From Ursus arctos (Eukaryota; Chordata; Mammalia; Carnivora; Ursidae): a stretch of DNA of 64,000 nt. The stretch's first letter is position 1. The number at the start of each line of letters is the position of its first letter. The notes beneath the pieces are model-generated. The model was not told the DNA's origin, did not search any database, and saw nothing but the letters and a program-made list of their open reading frames with translations. Of the stretch, positions 49,081 through 60,400 are shown piece after piece. The translations under genes and the position numbers were made by a program. The stretch is from NCBI RefSeq assembly GCF_023065955.2, contig NW_026623100.1, forward strand, positions 13,803,001 to 13,867,000. Reading direction: 5' to 3'.

Positions 49081-49361
49081 GGCATTATTTTTAACGACTG
49101 CCTGATCTTATGTCTACATCATAATTTATTTAATTTCTTCTTGAGAGACTTTTATTTTGAGTTTTTGATGCTATGAGATTATAAACAGTGGTACAATGAA
49201 GACACATTTTTCCCCCAAAATATGATTTTTCTCCATACTTCAAATACCCAGAAATGGGAAATCTGGTCAAAGGTTGAACACCTATCACATTGTGATATGT
49301 CAAACTGTCCTCCAAAACATTGTACCAACCTATACCTCCAAATAAGAATATTGATTTCCTC
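49081..49361 (-). repeat. left arm of large inverted duplication (L1-derived)
   Basis: Reverse complement of 49861-50149 at roughly 90% identity by eye, including identical stretches such as 'gtttttgatgctatgagatt' and 'cctatcacattgtgatat'. L1 3'-type sequence on the minus strand. The inner edge is gaggaaatcaa, exactly as in the other arm. Confidence 0.93.
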
Positions 49362-49797
49362 GAAGTCTTCTCAAGATGGGGTTTTGCCATCTATGTTGTA
49401 GCATGAATCAGTACTTCATTTCTTTTAATTGCCAAATAAGAGTCCATTGCATGGCCATACCACATTTTATTTATCCACTCTTTAGTTGTTGGACGTTTGG
49501 GCTGTTTCTGCTTTTTAGCTATTATGAATAATGCTACTGTGGACATTCGTGTACAAGTTTATGTACGGACATGTGTTCTTTTCTCTTGGGTATGCTCCTA
49601 GGAGTGGAATTATTGGTCCCTACGTTAATTCTGCATTTAAGTTTTTGGTGAACTGCTAGACTGTTTTCTAAAGCGGCTGGACCATTTTACATGATTTCTG
49701 CTCATCCTTGCCGACATTTGCTATTGTCTGACTTTTCGGCTATAGCCGACCTAGAAGGTGTGAGGTGGTATCTCAGTGTGGTGCTGATTTGCACAGA
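49362..49797 (-). repeat. L1M 3' fragment in the inverted-repeat spacer
   Basis: 'ggccataccacattttattt', 'tattatgaataatgctactg' and 'gtgtgaggtggtatctcagt' in antisense order. Confidence 0.85.
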
Positions 49798-49860
49798 GAT
49801 AACTTCCAAAAATGTAGCAGATTCACAAAAATACAATAGGTTGTTAACACCTTACCCTGT

Positions 49861-50149
49861 GAGGAAATCAACGCTCTTATTTGGAGGTATAGTTTGGTAC
49901 CGTGTTTTGGAGGACAGTTCGTTATATCACAATGTGATAGGTGCTTGACATTGGACCAGCTTTCCCATTTCTGGGTATTTGACCTATGGAGAAAAATCAT
50001 ATTTTGGGGAAAAATAATGTGTCTTCATTGTACCACTGTTTATAATCTCATAGCATCAAAAACTCAAAATAAAAGTCTCTCAAGAAGAAACTGGTTAAAT
50101 AAATTATGATGTAGACATAAAATCAGGCAGTCATTAAAAGTAATGATGC
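49861..50149 (+). repeat. right arm of large inverted duplication (L1-derived)
   Basis: Partner of 49081-49361. It has a 5-base insertion (ccagt on the minus strand) relative to it. Just beyond it comes a SINEC and then L1M 3' sequence in the same orientation. Confidence 0.93.
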
Positions 50150-50151
50150 AA

Positions 50152-50280
50152 GGGAGCGCCTGGGTGGCTCAGTCACTTAAGCGTCTGACTCTTGATCTCA
50201 GCTCAGGTTTCGATCTCATGGTCATGAGTTCAGGCCCCATGTTGGGTTCCATACTGGGTGTAGAGGCTACTTAAAAAAAA

Positions 50281-50338
<58 letters not shown>

Positions 50339-50360
50339 TTGAGGTGTTATATATATATAT
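50152..50360 (+). repeat. SINEC with (TA)n(TG)n tail
   Basis: Short-form SINEC at 50152-50280 whose A-rich tail runs into ta/tg microsatellite to about 50360 (the TG tract is at 50294-50337). Confidence 0.93.
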
Positions 50361-50620
50361 TTTAAAAGATGCAGGTATATTTTTATTGTCATCGGAAGTT
50401 ATTCATCACATATTGAGTGGGGCAAAATCAGATTGTCAGATACCTGCATCGTAAGATCCCATTTGTGTAAAATATCTTTGTGCTTAGAGAGCTTTTTTTG
50501 AAATGATGTCCAAAATGTTACTAGGGGTTATATACTAGTGGTGGAATTTAAGGGGATTTTATTAACTTTGTTCTGCATATTTTTGTATTTAATTTAGTTA
50601 AAAATCAACCTCTATAATTT
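50361..50620 (+). repeat. L1M 3' end
   Basis: 'taagatcccatttgtgtaaa' and 'tttttgtatttaatttagtt' are typical sense L1M 3' UTR. Continues the L1 of the right inverted arm. Confidence 0.65.
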
Positions 50621-51035
50621 TTTGAGAAAATTATAAAACTCTCTTAAAAGACTATGCATTTTAGAAGTCACATTTTTGTACTTAATCAAAGCTTGAATTT
50701 TAGTTAAATACCCTTCCCCTATCATTATTTTTTTAAACCTCAAAACCGTCTACTAAAGGCATAAAGAAATTCTTTGTTCTGGTGATTATATATACTTGGT
50801 GTAGAACACTGTCTTGGGCTCTTCCTTCAGAGAATTTTATTATACGCTTTATTCTTTACAGAGTTCTTTTGATATGGAGGTAGCCCAGGTATTAGGACTT
50901 TGGGATCATGGCAAAGTTCATAGGTAGGAACAGAACAAAAAGGTTCTCCATCTGTTCTGGTCATTGGGATAATTGTCGGGGTCCACATAGTCTCTCTTCT
51001 ACCCTTTTATGCCCCTTTGCAGGAGAATAACATTA
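50621..51035. other. unassigned intronic sequence
   Basis: Nothing recognised. Confidence 0.35.
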
Positions 51036-51039
51036 ACAA

Positions 51040-51295
51040 CTAATTTTTCTTTGAGCTCATTATGAGTTAGGAACTGTTCTAAATACATTTCATGTATTTT
51101 ACTTATTTAATCCTCACAACGATGCTGTGAAGTTGATACTACAGTTACATTATTTTACAGATGAGGAACCTGAGCCACAGAGAGGTTAGGTAAACTATCC
51201 AAGGTCACTCAGCTAGGGAATGCAGCCCAGCAAGCTGGGACTGGAGCCCAAGGAGTCTGGTTCCAAAGCTCCTGTGATCTTGATTGCTGCACTCC
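51040..51295 (-). repeat. near full-length MIR SINE
   Basis: Antisense MIR with most blocks: 'aggaactgttctaaatacat', 'ttttacagatgaggaacctg', 'aactatccaaggtcactcag', 'gactggagcccaaggagtct'. Confidence 0.92.
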
Positions 51296-51493
51296 CCTGC
51301 CTTTCTGACTTTCTTCCTAAACATGACTCCAAACACTTCTTGTTCTCTCCCAAACTGTCATTTCTACCAGAAATACCATGGAGGCTGAGCTAGCTTACAC
51401 TTGACCAGACTCTCCTGCAGCAGATGTTTCCATGGGGTCAATGTCTTTGCTGTTCATCTGTTTACCCACTGATTCCCTTAGGATTTTACTTAC

Positions 51494-51558
51494 CATTTCT
51501 TTGACATCCTCGTCTCTGAAATGTTTGGGTATCTCACTCTTTGAAGCTGGGGATGCAT
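51494..51558 (-). other. possible antisense exon (65 nt), unidentified
   Basis: On the minus strand a T-rich tract ending cctcctag is followed by 65 nt that read ASPASKSEIPKHFRDEDVKE plus M, then a consensus donor ATG|gtaagt. The open frame extends from 51652 to a stop at 51395, also reading through the donor. I do not recognise the peptide. It could be an antisense or lncRNA exon, an old gene relic, or coincidence aided by the A run on the plus strand. Confidence 0.25.
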
Positions 51559-51754
51559 CTAGGAGGAAAAAAAAAAAATTAAGTCTCATTAGGTGTTTCA
51601 ACTTTGCATCCAGACCCATTAGAAGAGAGTTTAGTGGAAAGGCGGTGAACATTCATTGCTCTTTCCCAGGACGGTGGATCCTTCTCAGCCTCAGGCAGAG
51701 GAGGATGCTAGTGTCCTGCCTGACCTTTGAGTCTGACCCCTTGATGAAAACCTA

Positions 51755-51930
51755 ATTTTTATAAGGCTGTGGTTTATTTTGATTATAGGAGTGATACATA
51801 TTCATTGTAAAAATCTTTGAAAAATTCAAAAAGTGTAAAGAAAAAAATTAAAAGCACTTACAACCCTAGCACCCTGTGATAACCGCTAGAGACTCATCGT
51901 TTCCAAGCATGTTTGTCTTTTTTTTGTTGT
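51755..51930 (-). repeat. L1M 3' fragment
   Basis: 'ggagtgatacatattcattg', 'ttgaaaaattcaaaaagtgt' and 'ctgtgataaccgctagagac' match antisense L1M 3' sequence. Confidence 0.65.
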
Positions 51931-52926
<996 letters not shown>

Positions 52927-53879
52927 TGAAAACATGTTGCTTCTGAAAAGAAATCTGAATTGCCTTTGGGTACTAATACTGCACAGCAAGCTTTTTGCTA
53001 TATGTCAAAGGCTTTTGATTTCCACTCAAGGCATTTTATTTCACTTTGATTTTGGGGAAACAAAAGTGAAGCTCCAATCAATCCTTACTGATTGTGAAGG
53101 TCAAAAAAAAAAAGAAAAAAAGAAAAAAACAGACCACAATAAAGACATTCTTTAAACTTCTGCTAGGGAAATCACTACAGAATATTTGATAAATAAATAC
53201 CCCACAGCTATTATTTAAAGATGCCATCCCACCCCTGGCTTTAAAGGCATTTTATAGACAAATACAAATACAAATATGTATTTGTAAAATATAAATTACT
53301 ATTACAGATTCATGCTACGGAAATAAAGGTTTTCAGTTGTCAGTGTGCATTATAGATCAAACCCATGGATGGGATTTAGGAAAAAGAAAAAAAAAAAAAC
53401 ACCTCCTTTTATTTAAAAATTCTAAAGATGTTTGGTAGATCCAGAAAATATAGGTTTTTCATTTTTAATCCTCATTTTATAAAAGTCACCCAACATATGC
53501 TTCCTGAATAGCCCATTATGATTCCAGACAAGTCATTAGTGATCATGGTGTGTGTTTTAACAATATGTACTTACAAGATTGGGTCAATAATATGTATTTT
53601 TTGAAGCTCCGTGGGTCCATATTTACCAACCAGTCTATAATTGCTTTGAACAACTAAATACTCATTAAGTGTATTTCGGAATATGAATGTCCTTGCTTGG
53701 CTTCTCCCCCTCTTCCCTCTCTTTGCACCCCTCCCTCCCTTTCAATTCTGTCCTCCTCTCTTTCTTTTCTCCTGTTGAGGCCATAAACTTCCCAACCTGG
53801 GAAGAAGGAACAATCTAAAGGGTTTAAGCGTATAAAATGAGCACAGGGCAGTATTGAAATTGGGCTGCAGAGCTGCTCT

Positions 53880-54235
53880 GGGAGTCTGGCATTTGCTCTT
53901 CTCGCTGTGGTTTAGCCTGACTGGCGCTCCAATCATCGAGCAGTGGCCCAGGGTAAGAATGTCCCACGTTGAAGGCTGATATTTAGGCACAAAGGGGAAG
54001 GTGAGTGCAGAGTGCCACACTAGGCTGTCAGCTTTAACTCTGAGCAGCTTTACTTTTGAGCGGTGAAGTCAGAGCCTGGTCATTACTTCAGCCTCGGGTT
54101 TGCTGGCTTAACCACATTATGTCCCTGCATTGTTTATTCACCGTGTTGTGTTGGGGTCAATTGTGATTTAAGTGTTAATTGCTAAATGCTCTTTGTGTAA
54201 TTGTTCTTTATGGGGGCGGTTCAGCTTTCCAAAAT
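53880..54235. promoter_or_regulatory. candidate conserved non-coding element
   Basis: Repeat-free, compositionally balanced block with a forkhead-like tgtttattca (54131-54140) and TAAT-type cores (gtgttaattgctaaatg near 54173). Conservation cannot be measured here; this is judged by appearance. Confidence 0.25.
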
Positions 54236-54294
54236 GTTTCAGTTTGGTGTCGAATTTTTTTTTTTTTTTTCAAAAAATTCAAGATTGCATTTAT

Positions 54295-54322
54295 TTGTGT
54301 GTGTGTGTGTTGTGTGTGTTGT
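54295..54322. repeat. short (GT)n microsatellite
   Basis: GT repeat interrupted by single extra T bases. Confidence 0.9.
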
Positions 54323-54764
54323 ATGTGACTATAATATAGGTATATACACACTCATATATGTTCATTTACTTGTCTAACTGTTTTTGAAGGAATGAATGTG
54401 GATTAACAGTGTTACCCTTTCCTAACAATTATCTTTCGCTACTCTAGCTAGTTTAGTTCTAAAAGACAGCGCCATTGACAAGGGAAAAAAAGGGAACCTT
54501 CTCAGATTTTTCAGCTCAGCGGTGGTAATGTTGCAGTGAACACTAATGAGGGAACCCCCACTGATTTGCCTGCTTTGTGACTTTTCTATTTCATAATTAT
54601 TTTTAAAACGCAAAGCAACATGAGGTACCCTAGTCATGTCTCTCCAACTTCCTGGTAGCGCCGGTCTTACTGCAGATTGGCAATTTGTTCTTGTAACATA
54701 TATATCTCTCTGACCATTTTCATCTCATTTGTATGGGTTCTACCATTTCTTTTCTCTCTTTCAG

Positions 54765-54819
54765 GGACCTTGCTGTGTGTGAGCTAGGGGGTGGCATGAC
54801 ATGCTTGGCTGGGCTCATG
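54765..54819 (+). CDS. CAMKMT: CAMKMT coding exon (exon 5) with SAM-binding motif I
   Basis: This 55-nt exon follows a pyrimidine-rich acceptor (ttttctctctttcag) and ends ATG|gtaggt. Its first base completes the Arg codon begun in the previous exon; it then reads DLAVCELGGGMTCLAGLM and ends on a codon boundary. ELGGGMTCLAG is motif I of class I methyltransferases, the glycine-rich loop that contacts S-adenosylmethionine, with Glu at the end of beta 1. The second codon is GAC (Asp), where I recall Ala in human. The exon is too short to stand alone as a gene, but frame, order and motif make the call secure. The intron before it is 2,061 bp and the one after it 1,076 bp. Confidence 0.95.
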
Positions 54820-55895
54820 GTAGGTCTTTTCTCAATTCCAATCCCATTCAGAGGGAGGAACAAAAGGAAGAATGTTCCAGGGCCTCCAACGGCTGGGTCA
54901 GAGAACCGTCAACAGCATCAGCGGCGGTCAAGCTGCCGGGTCTTGAGAGACCTTCTAGATTGACTTACTTTCGGATCATATTGATTTTACGGTTGCCTCG
55001 ATGAGCAGAAACATTTTACCTCAGTGTAGTCAATATCGCTTGTTGTGACATTCCAGGCCTCGCGCGGTCTTTCTTTGCCATAGTGAAAGCGGGTTTTTTT
55101 TGTTGTTGTTGTTGTTTTTTTTTTTTTCAGATTATAGTCCCATTTGCTAAGATACAGGAATAGCCCGGCGAATCACAGTTGGAGCACCATGATATAGCTG
55201 CTAATGTTTTGCCTGCATTATTACACCAACAAACATGATCCAGAGCGCTCAGTAATTAGATTCTTTTGAATTAGATTGGCCATTCAGGAACGTCGTTCCC
55301 CATTCTCTGGGTTCTGAGTCATGTATTCAGGAGATATTATGTAGCAGCACAGTGCATTAGACAAGTTTTTATGTCTCTACAAATAAAAGCATATTGTTAC
55401 ACTGATTGGCATTTGACAAACCTGTCGCTCTCACACAATGTGTCGAGGTTACAGCCCAATGTGCGAGCATGTCAAAGCTCACAAAAAAATTACCCTCACA
55501 AAGCCATCTGCCTGCAATGCAAAGTTATATGAAGGGCATCAGGCAGTCAGACAGAAGCAAGCTGAAAGGCAGAGTGACAGCCTTGTATGATGGCTCTACT
55601 AGATAAACAGAAGCCCACAAATGAAAGCCTCTCAGAATACCATCATCCGCTGTCACAATGCAATTACCGAACAGAATGATAGCAAGATAGAGGCTCCCGC
55701 AAATGGAATGATAAAAGTATTGACTGATTTGATTGAATGATTAAAATAATGCAGACATAAAATGAAAAAAGATTGAAGATTGTTACAGAGAAATAGGTGA
55801 GGAAGCATGATACTGAAGGCTTGTCACTCCTGTCTTCACTTCCACACAGACAAGCATATTTGCTCATTGTTTGCTGTGCTCCTTTTTTTTTTCAG
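54820..55895 (+). other. CAMKMT: CAMKMT intron 5 (1,076 bp)
   Basis: gt...ag intron with no recognised transposon. T-rich tracts lie near 55094-55128 and at the exon 6 acceptor. Confidence 0.9.
55125..55290. promoter_or_regulatory. candidate conserved non-coding element in intron 5
   Basis: Balanced, repeat-free block with homeodomain-type core agtaattaga (55251-55260) followed by gaattagattgg. Inference only. Confidence 0.25.
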
Positions 55896-55959
55896 GTTGC
55901 TATTTCTGCAGATGTCAAAGAAGTTCTGTTAACTGATGGGAATGAAAAGGCCATCAGAA
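55896..55959 (+). CDS. CAMKMT: CAMKMT coding exon (exon 6)
   Basis: This 64-nt exon follows a strong acceptor (cctttttttttttcag). It reads VAISADVKEVLLTDGNEKAI then R, and leaves one base (A) of a split Asn codon that exon 7 completes. The stretch EVLLTDGNEKAI is the second strand of the Rossmann fold; its acidic residue normally binds the SAM ribose (post-I motif). The donor is AGAA|gtatcc, with C instead of G at +5, so it is weak. If it were missed, the frame would read through 22 further codons into the intron and stop at 56025-56027. I chose the end at 55959 because only that junction restores the expected A-I-R-N-V reading with exon 7. Confidence 0.95.
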
Positions 55960-56982
55960 GTATCCTTATTCAGATAGAAAACGGGTTTGTTGTGCTCATT
56001 CCTTTTTCCCGGCTGAGTAACAATTGATATAAAGAAAGACAGCATGGGGTATTAAAAAAGAATCCCCCCCACACACATGATAAGTAATTAAGAAAAAGTA
56101 GAAATATATGGAATTCATTGGCAATGACTGTTTTTTCTTTTATTTCGATAGATTTCTTTTTACAGTCACTTCTTGTGAAAGGAGCCCATGATTTGTGGAC
56201 CACTCAAGGCAATAAGAACATTTATTTCAGAATAATTTTCAGGCATTCTTGTCCTTTTACTGTCACTGAAATTTCCCGGTATAAAGTGAATGATTGAATA
56301 TTTATTATAGCCACTATTGCTTGCGAAAACTAACTTCCGGCTTCACGTTCATTATGACCTTTCTTGGGTTTGATCTTGCGCATATGTGCAGGTAGGATGG
56401 GACCTACTCTAATTGCCGAGAGGTTACCTATAGCTCCCCACTGGAAACAGTGATCAGTTTTTCATTATGTCCTTTTATTTAGGATTATAAAAGCTATCTC
56501 TTTTTTTCTGCTATGCTATTACAGTTCCAAACCCATTATATTAGATTATGCTTTACTAATATGTACACAGAGTTCATGAAAATTGAACTGTACTTCCACT
56601 AAGAAAGCAAGCATAATTTGTGGCTACTTTAGCAATCGAGCTGATTTGTTCAGGCGCAGTTAACAGCCGTTAGAAACTGAGAGGAGAAGTGGAAGATATG
56701 TTTGCTTTGGATTTTTGGTATGCCTTCCATTTACATTATGAAGGAGGCAATCCACTTACTTGCATCTTAGACCCCTAAAATGCCAGTGCAGTTTCGATTT
56801 TTTGCGGCTTCTTACAGAAAGCCCATTTTCCAGTTTTCTTTATGATCTTTTAAAAATAAAATCTGCAGCAGCTCCATCAGGCTGCTCAAACAGGAGAAAG
56901 GAGGTACGAGAAACAGTAGCTAATACTGTTCAGCGGCGCTTGTGTGCCCTACAGAGCCCCACCCAGCTAATTGCCTGACAGA

Positions 56983-56985
<3 letters not shown>

Positions 56986-57016
<31 letters not shown>
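56986..57016. repeat. A31 homopolymer
   Basis: 31 consecutive A with no recognisable SINE or LINE body attached on the left. A processed insertion is not evident. Confidence 0.97.
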
Positions 57017-57018
<2 letters not shown>

Positions 57019-57469
57019 CAGGAAGGAAAAACAGCCAATCACGATCCTGGCCTTTCACACAAGGGAAAGAGATCACAAAAGGTGCTTCCTTTTTTAAGAT
57101 GCAGGATTTTAATCATGATCTTCAGACTGTCGCAAGTTTCTCAAAATATTCCCAAAGATGAGCCGATGTTGTTTCATTCACTCTGCTTTATTCTGAGTTA
57201 TGCCTTACACTGTATCATTTCACTGTGTTCCTCCTCCGCCTGTCAGGGAGCACAGAGAGCGAGAGGAAGGCAGGTATGCTGGCTCAGCCCCCGTGGATGG
57301 ATTTTTTTTTTTTTTTGGAGGGGGGCAAAGGGGGGAAGGAGGATTATTGGACAAGAGACGGTCATTTTAACCACGGAAACTTTCAGATTGGGCCCGGCAA
57401 CCTGAGGTTTTTCTCAAGTCAGCAGGTGTCTCCTTTAATAGCGTCAGAAACAAATTAGAACTTTTATCA

Positions 57470-57720
57470 AACTATAGGAACATCTGTAGTCAGTATGTAA
57501 ATTTAATTGTACTAAAATCATTATTGAGCTAAAGTACAGAGCTTCCAGAGAAGGGAAGCAATGCTAATGTCATTAATTAGCACACCTTTGCTTTAAACAG
57601 CAAAGATGCCATGCCAGCTCTTGAAATCAGAGAGGAAATCTCAGATTCTGTATTCACTCTGCTGGCCTTTCAAAGAAATGATTGGTACAGCCCCCTCCCA
57701 AGAAAATGGATTTTTAACAT
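57470..57720. promoter_or_regulatory. candidate conserved non-coding element in intron 6
   Basis: Repeat-free block with attaattag (57572-57580) and aatttaattg (57500-57509) homeodomain-type cores. By-eye judgement. Confidence 0.25.
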
Positions 57721-58019
57721 TTGGTCCTCAGAAGCTCAGCCCTGAGAGTGCTTTATTGTGCTGGGTTTTACAATGGGTTTAATATAGCGGGGTGCCAAAG
57801 GGCAGGAGGGGAAGAACTTTACAATGTAGATAAAGTAGGTCCTTTCAGGATGCAGACCAAAACCGGTAGTGTGTTTTATTTCATCTCTTAGGACTTTCCT
57901 GATGGAGTTCAGTTTTTATCATGCAGTTGTTCCACGTTTGTGGGCTTTTTTCTTTTGTAACTAGATCTAATTTTTTTTTAATTAAGAGAAAAAAGCATGC
58001 CTAAAGCCTTAAAAATTTG

Positions 58020-58490
58020 GCAATGTGTTTTTCCTGCTTTTAATACTAATGTTATTCTTGATTTGCTAACAGAGCTTACAATTGGCATTCGTTATAAGCT
58101 GTTGTGCTGAGGTTAAGATGAATGAAAAATTTTTTTTCTATTTGTGTGCCCACTTTCTGTAAGAATAACTAATTCACTGACTCACATACTGTTGATGCAT
58201 ATAGACTGAAACAAATTCATTTAAAAATTACTGTTTACAAATCTTTCCTTTAAAATTTTAGGAAGCCTAAATTATATAGCAGTTGCAGGATATTATCCAA
58301 AAATTACTTCTAAAAAGTAAAAGTGGATGTCAACAAAAAAAAGGGGAGAAACATTGCCAGAAACCAGAAAATCTCTAAGCAAAGCTGCTAATTATTCTTA
58401 ATGGGCAAGATGAGCACATTAAGAAACAAATGAATACATCAGTGAAATGTAATTGAAAATCGACCTGGCAATCCCACATCACATCTGAGT
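58020..58490. promoter_or_regulatory. candidate conserved non-coding element in intron 6
   Basis: Repeat-free, AT-moderate sequence with several TAAT cores and no coding frame. Weak call. Confidence 0.2.
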
Positions 58491-59689
58491 ATTGGCCTGT
58501 ACATTATTCTCATCATTTCAAAAATTATTTTTGTTGTTCTTAGCATCTGAATTTAATGACTTCAACTGAATCTTAGGTTCCTGGCCTCTTAAGCTTCTAA
58601 GGTTCTGATTTTTACCTTTTTTTTAAAAAAATAGCATTTTTTGATACTTCCTTTTTATCTTCAATTATTTCTATTTTTTAAATATGTAAGGTAAGAATGG
58701 ATGAGTTCTGAATCTTTATATCATAGAAGCCGATCAACCAGTCGTGAGGTTATTTATAATCTTCCCTAAGATGTATCAGATGGATTGGCCATGTCTTCCA
58801 GAGCTCTCTCCCTTGACCCTGGAGAGCTAGATGTTGATTTGAGATCTATTAAACAGAGATATCTGAAAAGAGATTAAGACTTGAGGTGTAAGTGAATATG
58901 ATGTAAGGCCTACATATTTTCTCAGACCCGTGGGTATGTGTCCCTGAGGGTTCCTTGGTCCTTAAACTGCACTGCTGGGTCTAACCCAGAGCCCCCCTAC
59001 CCAAGAGCTCCCTCTCCTTACAGATGCCATTTTATTTCTACCCAAAGAGAACAAAGGATGAATTAGAAATGGCATCATTTGGTTCATCCGGTTCTCAACT
59101 TCACCTAAGATAGTTTGAAACGTGTTCCCTTTTCTTTGACACAGCCCTTTTGGTATAATAAAGGGAGAAATCTCCAAGTTCCTACAGATAATAATAACTC
59201 CCTAAAGTTGGTAGCTGGTGATGACAATGACATAAGAACAGAGGGAAGAAATGGTATACTGAGTTATTATTCATGCTGAGCCTCTTCCAGATCGAAATGA
59301 ATAGAAGCACACCACCTCGAGGTGAGCAGCCCTCTCTGGTACACTCACTAATTCTCCCAACACAAGCACCCTGCCTTGACCCATCCTTAGGAAGCACCAA
59401 GCATGTTATCCGCGGAGTGTGGCAGTGCTTGGTGACCCATTCCTCGTGCTCCCGATCCAAGCATCTTATTCCCACAGTATGCACAGTCTGGATCATGATC
59501 TCGAGCTTAGGATTCACCCCAACTTAGTAAAATCTCCTGTGCATTTTAAAGGAGATAGCCCTGGCTTAACATTATCTTATTTATTAACAGCATCTCTGAC
59601 TTGAGCAACTAATAGATTAAGCTCCCTGTAGACTGTGCAACCTGTCCTGGGGATGGTGGAGACCTTGGCAATGCGAGGCCATCGTCCTG

Positions 59690-59940
59690 TGTTCCTCTCA
59701 TGTCTGTGCAGTTGCACTTCTGTTTGCTAACCGAGTCATTAATGGACTCCATGTGCCTCATATTGGGTAGGAGCTCAATAAATAGCTTTGAAAATTCAAT
59801 TTAAATTAAGTAATAAATTAATCTAATTAATTAAAATTAATCCAGCCACCATTAATTGCCTGCCATTTCAGGTGCAAAGACAGCAGTGGACAGGACGAAC
59901 CAAGTCCCTGTTCTTGTGGGACATAGACTATGCCTTGGCT
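59690..59940. repeat. L2/MIR 3'-end fragments, opposite orientations
   Basis: 'gggtaggagctcaataaata' (sense, about 59765) and 'attgcctgccatttcaggtg' with 'caagtccctgttcttgtggg' (antisense L2, about 59850-59935). Confidence 0.6.
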
Positions 59941-60194
59941 GGAGCACATTTATACATGTGAGACACACCGAAAGTCTACAGGCGGGAAGTTCTTTGATTC
60001 CTTCCAGTTATTTAAATTCTACCATATAAATGTCCACATAATTAGGTCTGAGCAGCAGGGAGAGAAAATAAAGCTTGACTGCCAAGCCTCATTTTAGTTA
60101 CTCACCAGCCTCCTCATTCCTCCGAAGCTTTTGCCTGAATTATTGAAAAAGATAATGAATTGACATGAATTAGGCAACTATATGGTCAGGCTCA

Positions 60195-60400
60195 TCCTAT
60201 GTGGTACTCCATTAAGCCTATAAAATAGGGATCATTATTCCCATTATTCCCATTTTTGAGACGGACCTCAGAGAGGCTAATTTACCCAAGTTCACACAGC
60301 CGCTAAGTAGCAGAATCAGTTTAGAAGCCAGCCAGGTTCATTTGACTTCAAAGCTTTTTTATTTCCCCCCATTAAACTATTCTGTTTCACCAAAACCTAG
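60195..60400 (-). repeat. MIR SINE
   Basis: 'aaaatagggatcattattcc', 'acctcagagaggctaattta', 'cccaagttcacacagccgct' in antisense MIR order. Confidence 0.85.

Noticed and set aside
49130..50109. Similar peptides from both strands resembling a repeated gene
   Set aside because: They come from the two arms of an inverted, L1-derived, non-coding duplication, not from a gene family.
54733..54963. 76-codon frame starting at the ATG upstream of exon 5
   Set aside because: Only its middle (54765-54819) is coding. The ATG lies in the intron and the 3' part runs past the splice donor.
56971..57405. 144-codon plus-strand open frame, the longest in the window
   Set aside because: It begins just before the A31 run, which supplies a run of Lys codons, and later crosses a T run (Phe). 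It lies in CAMKMT intron 6 with no recognised domain.
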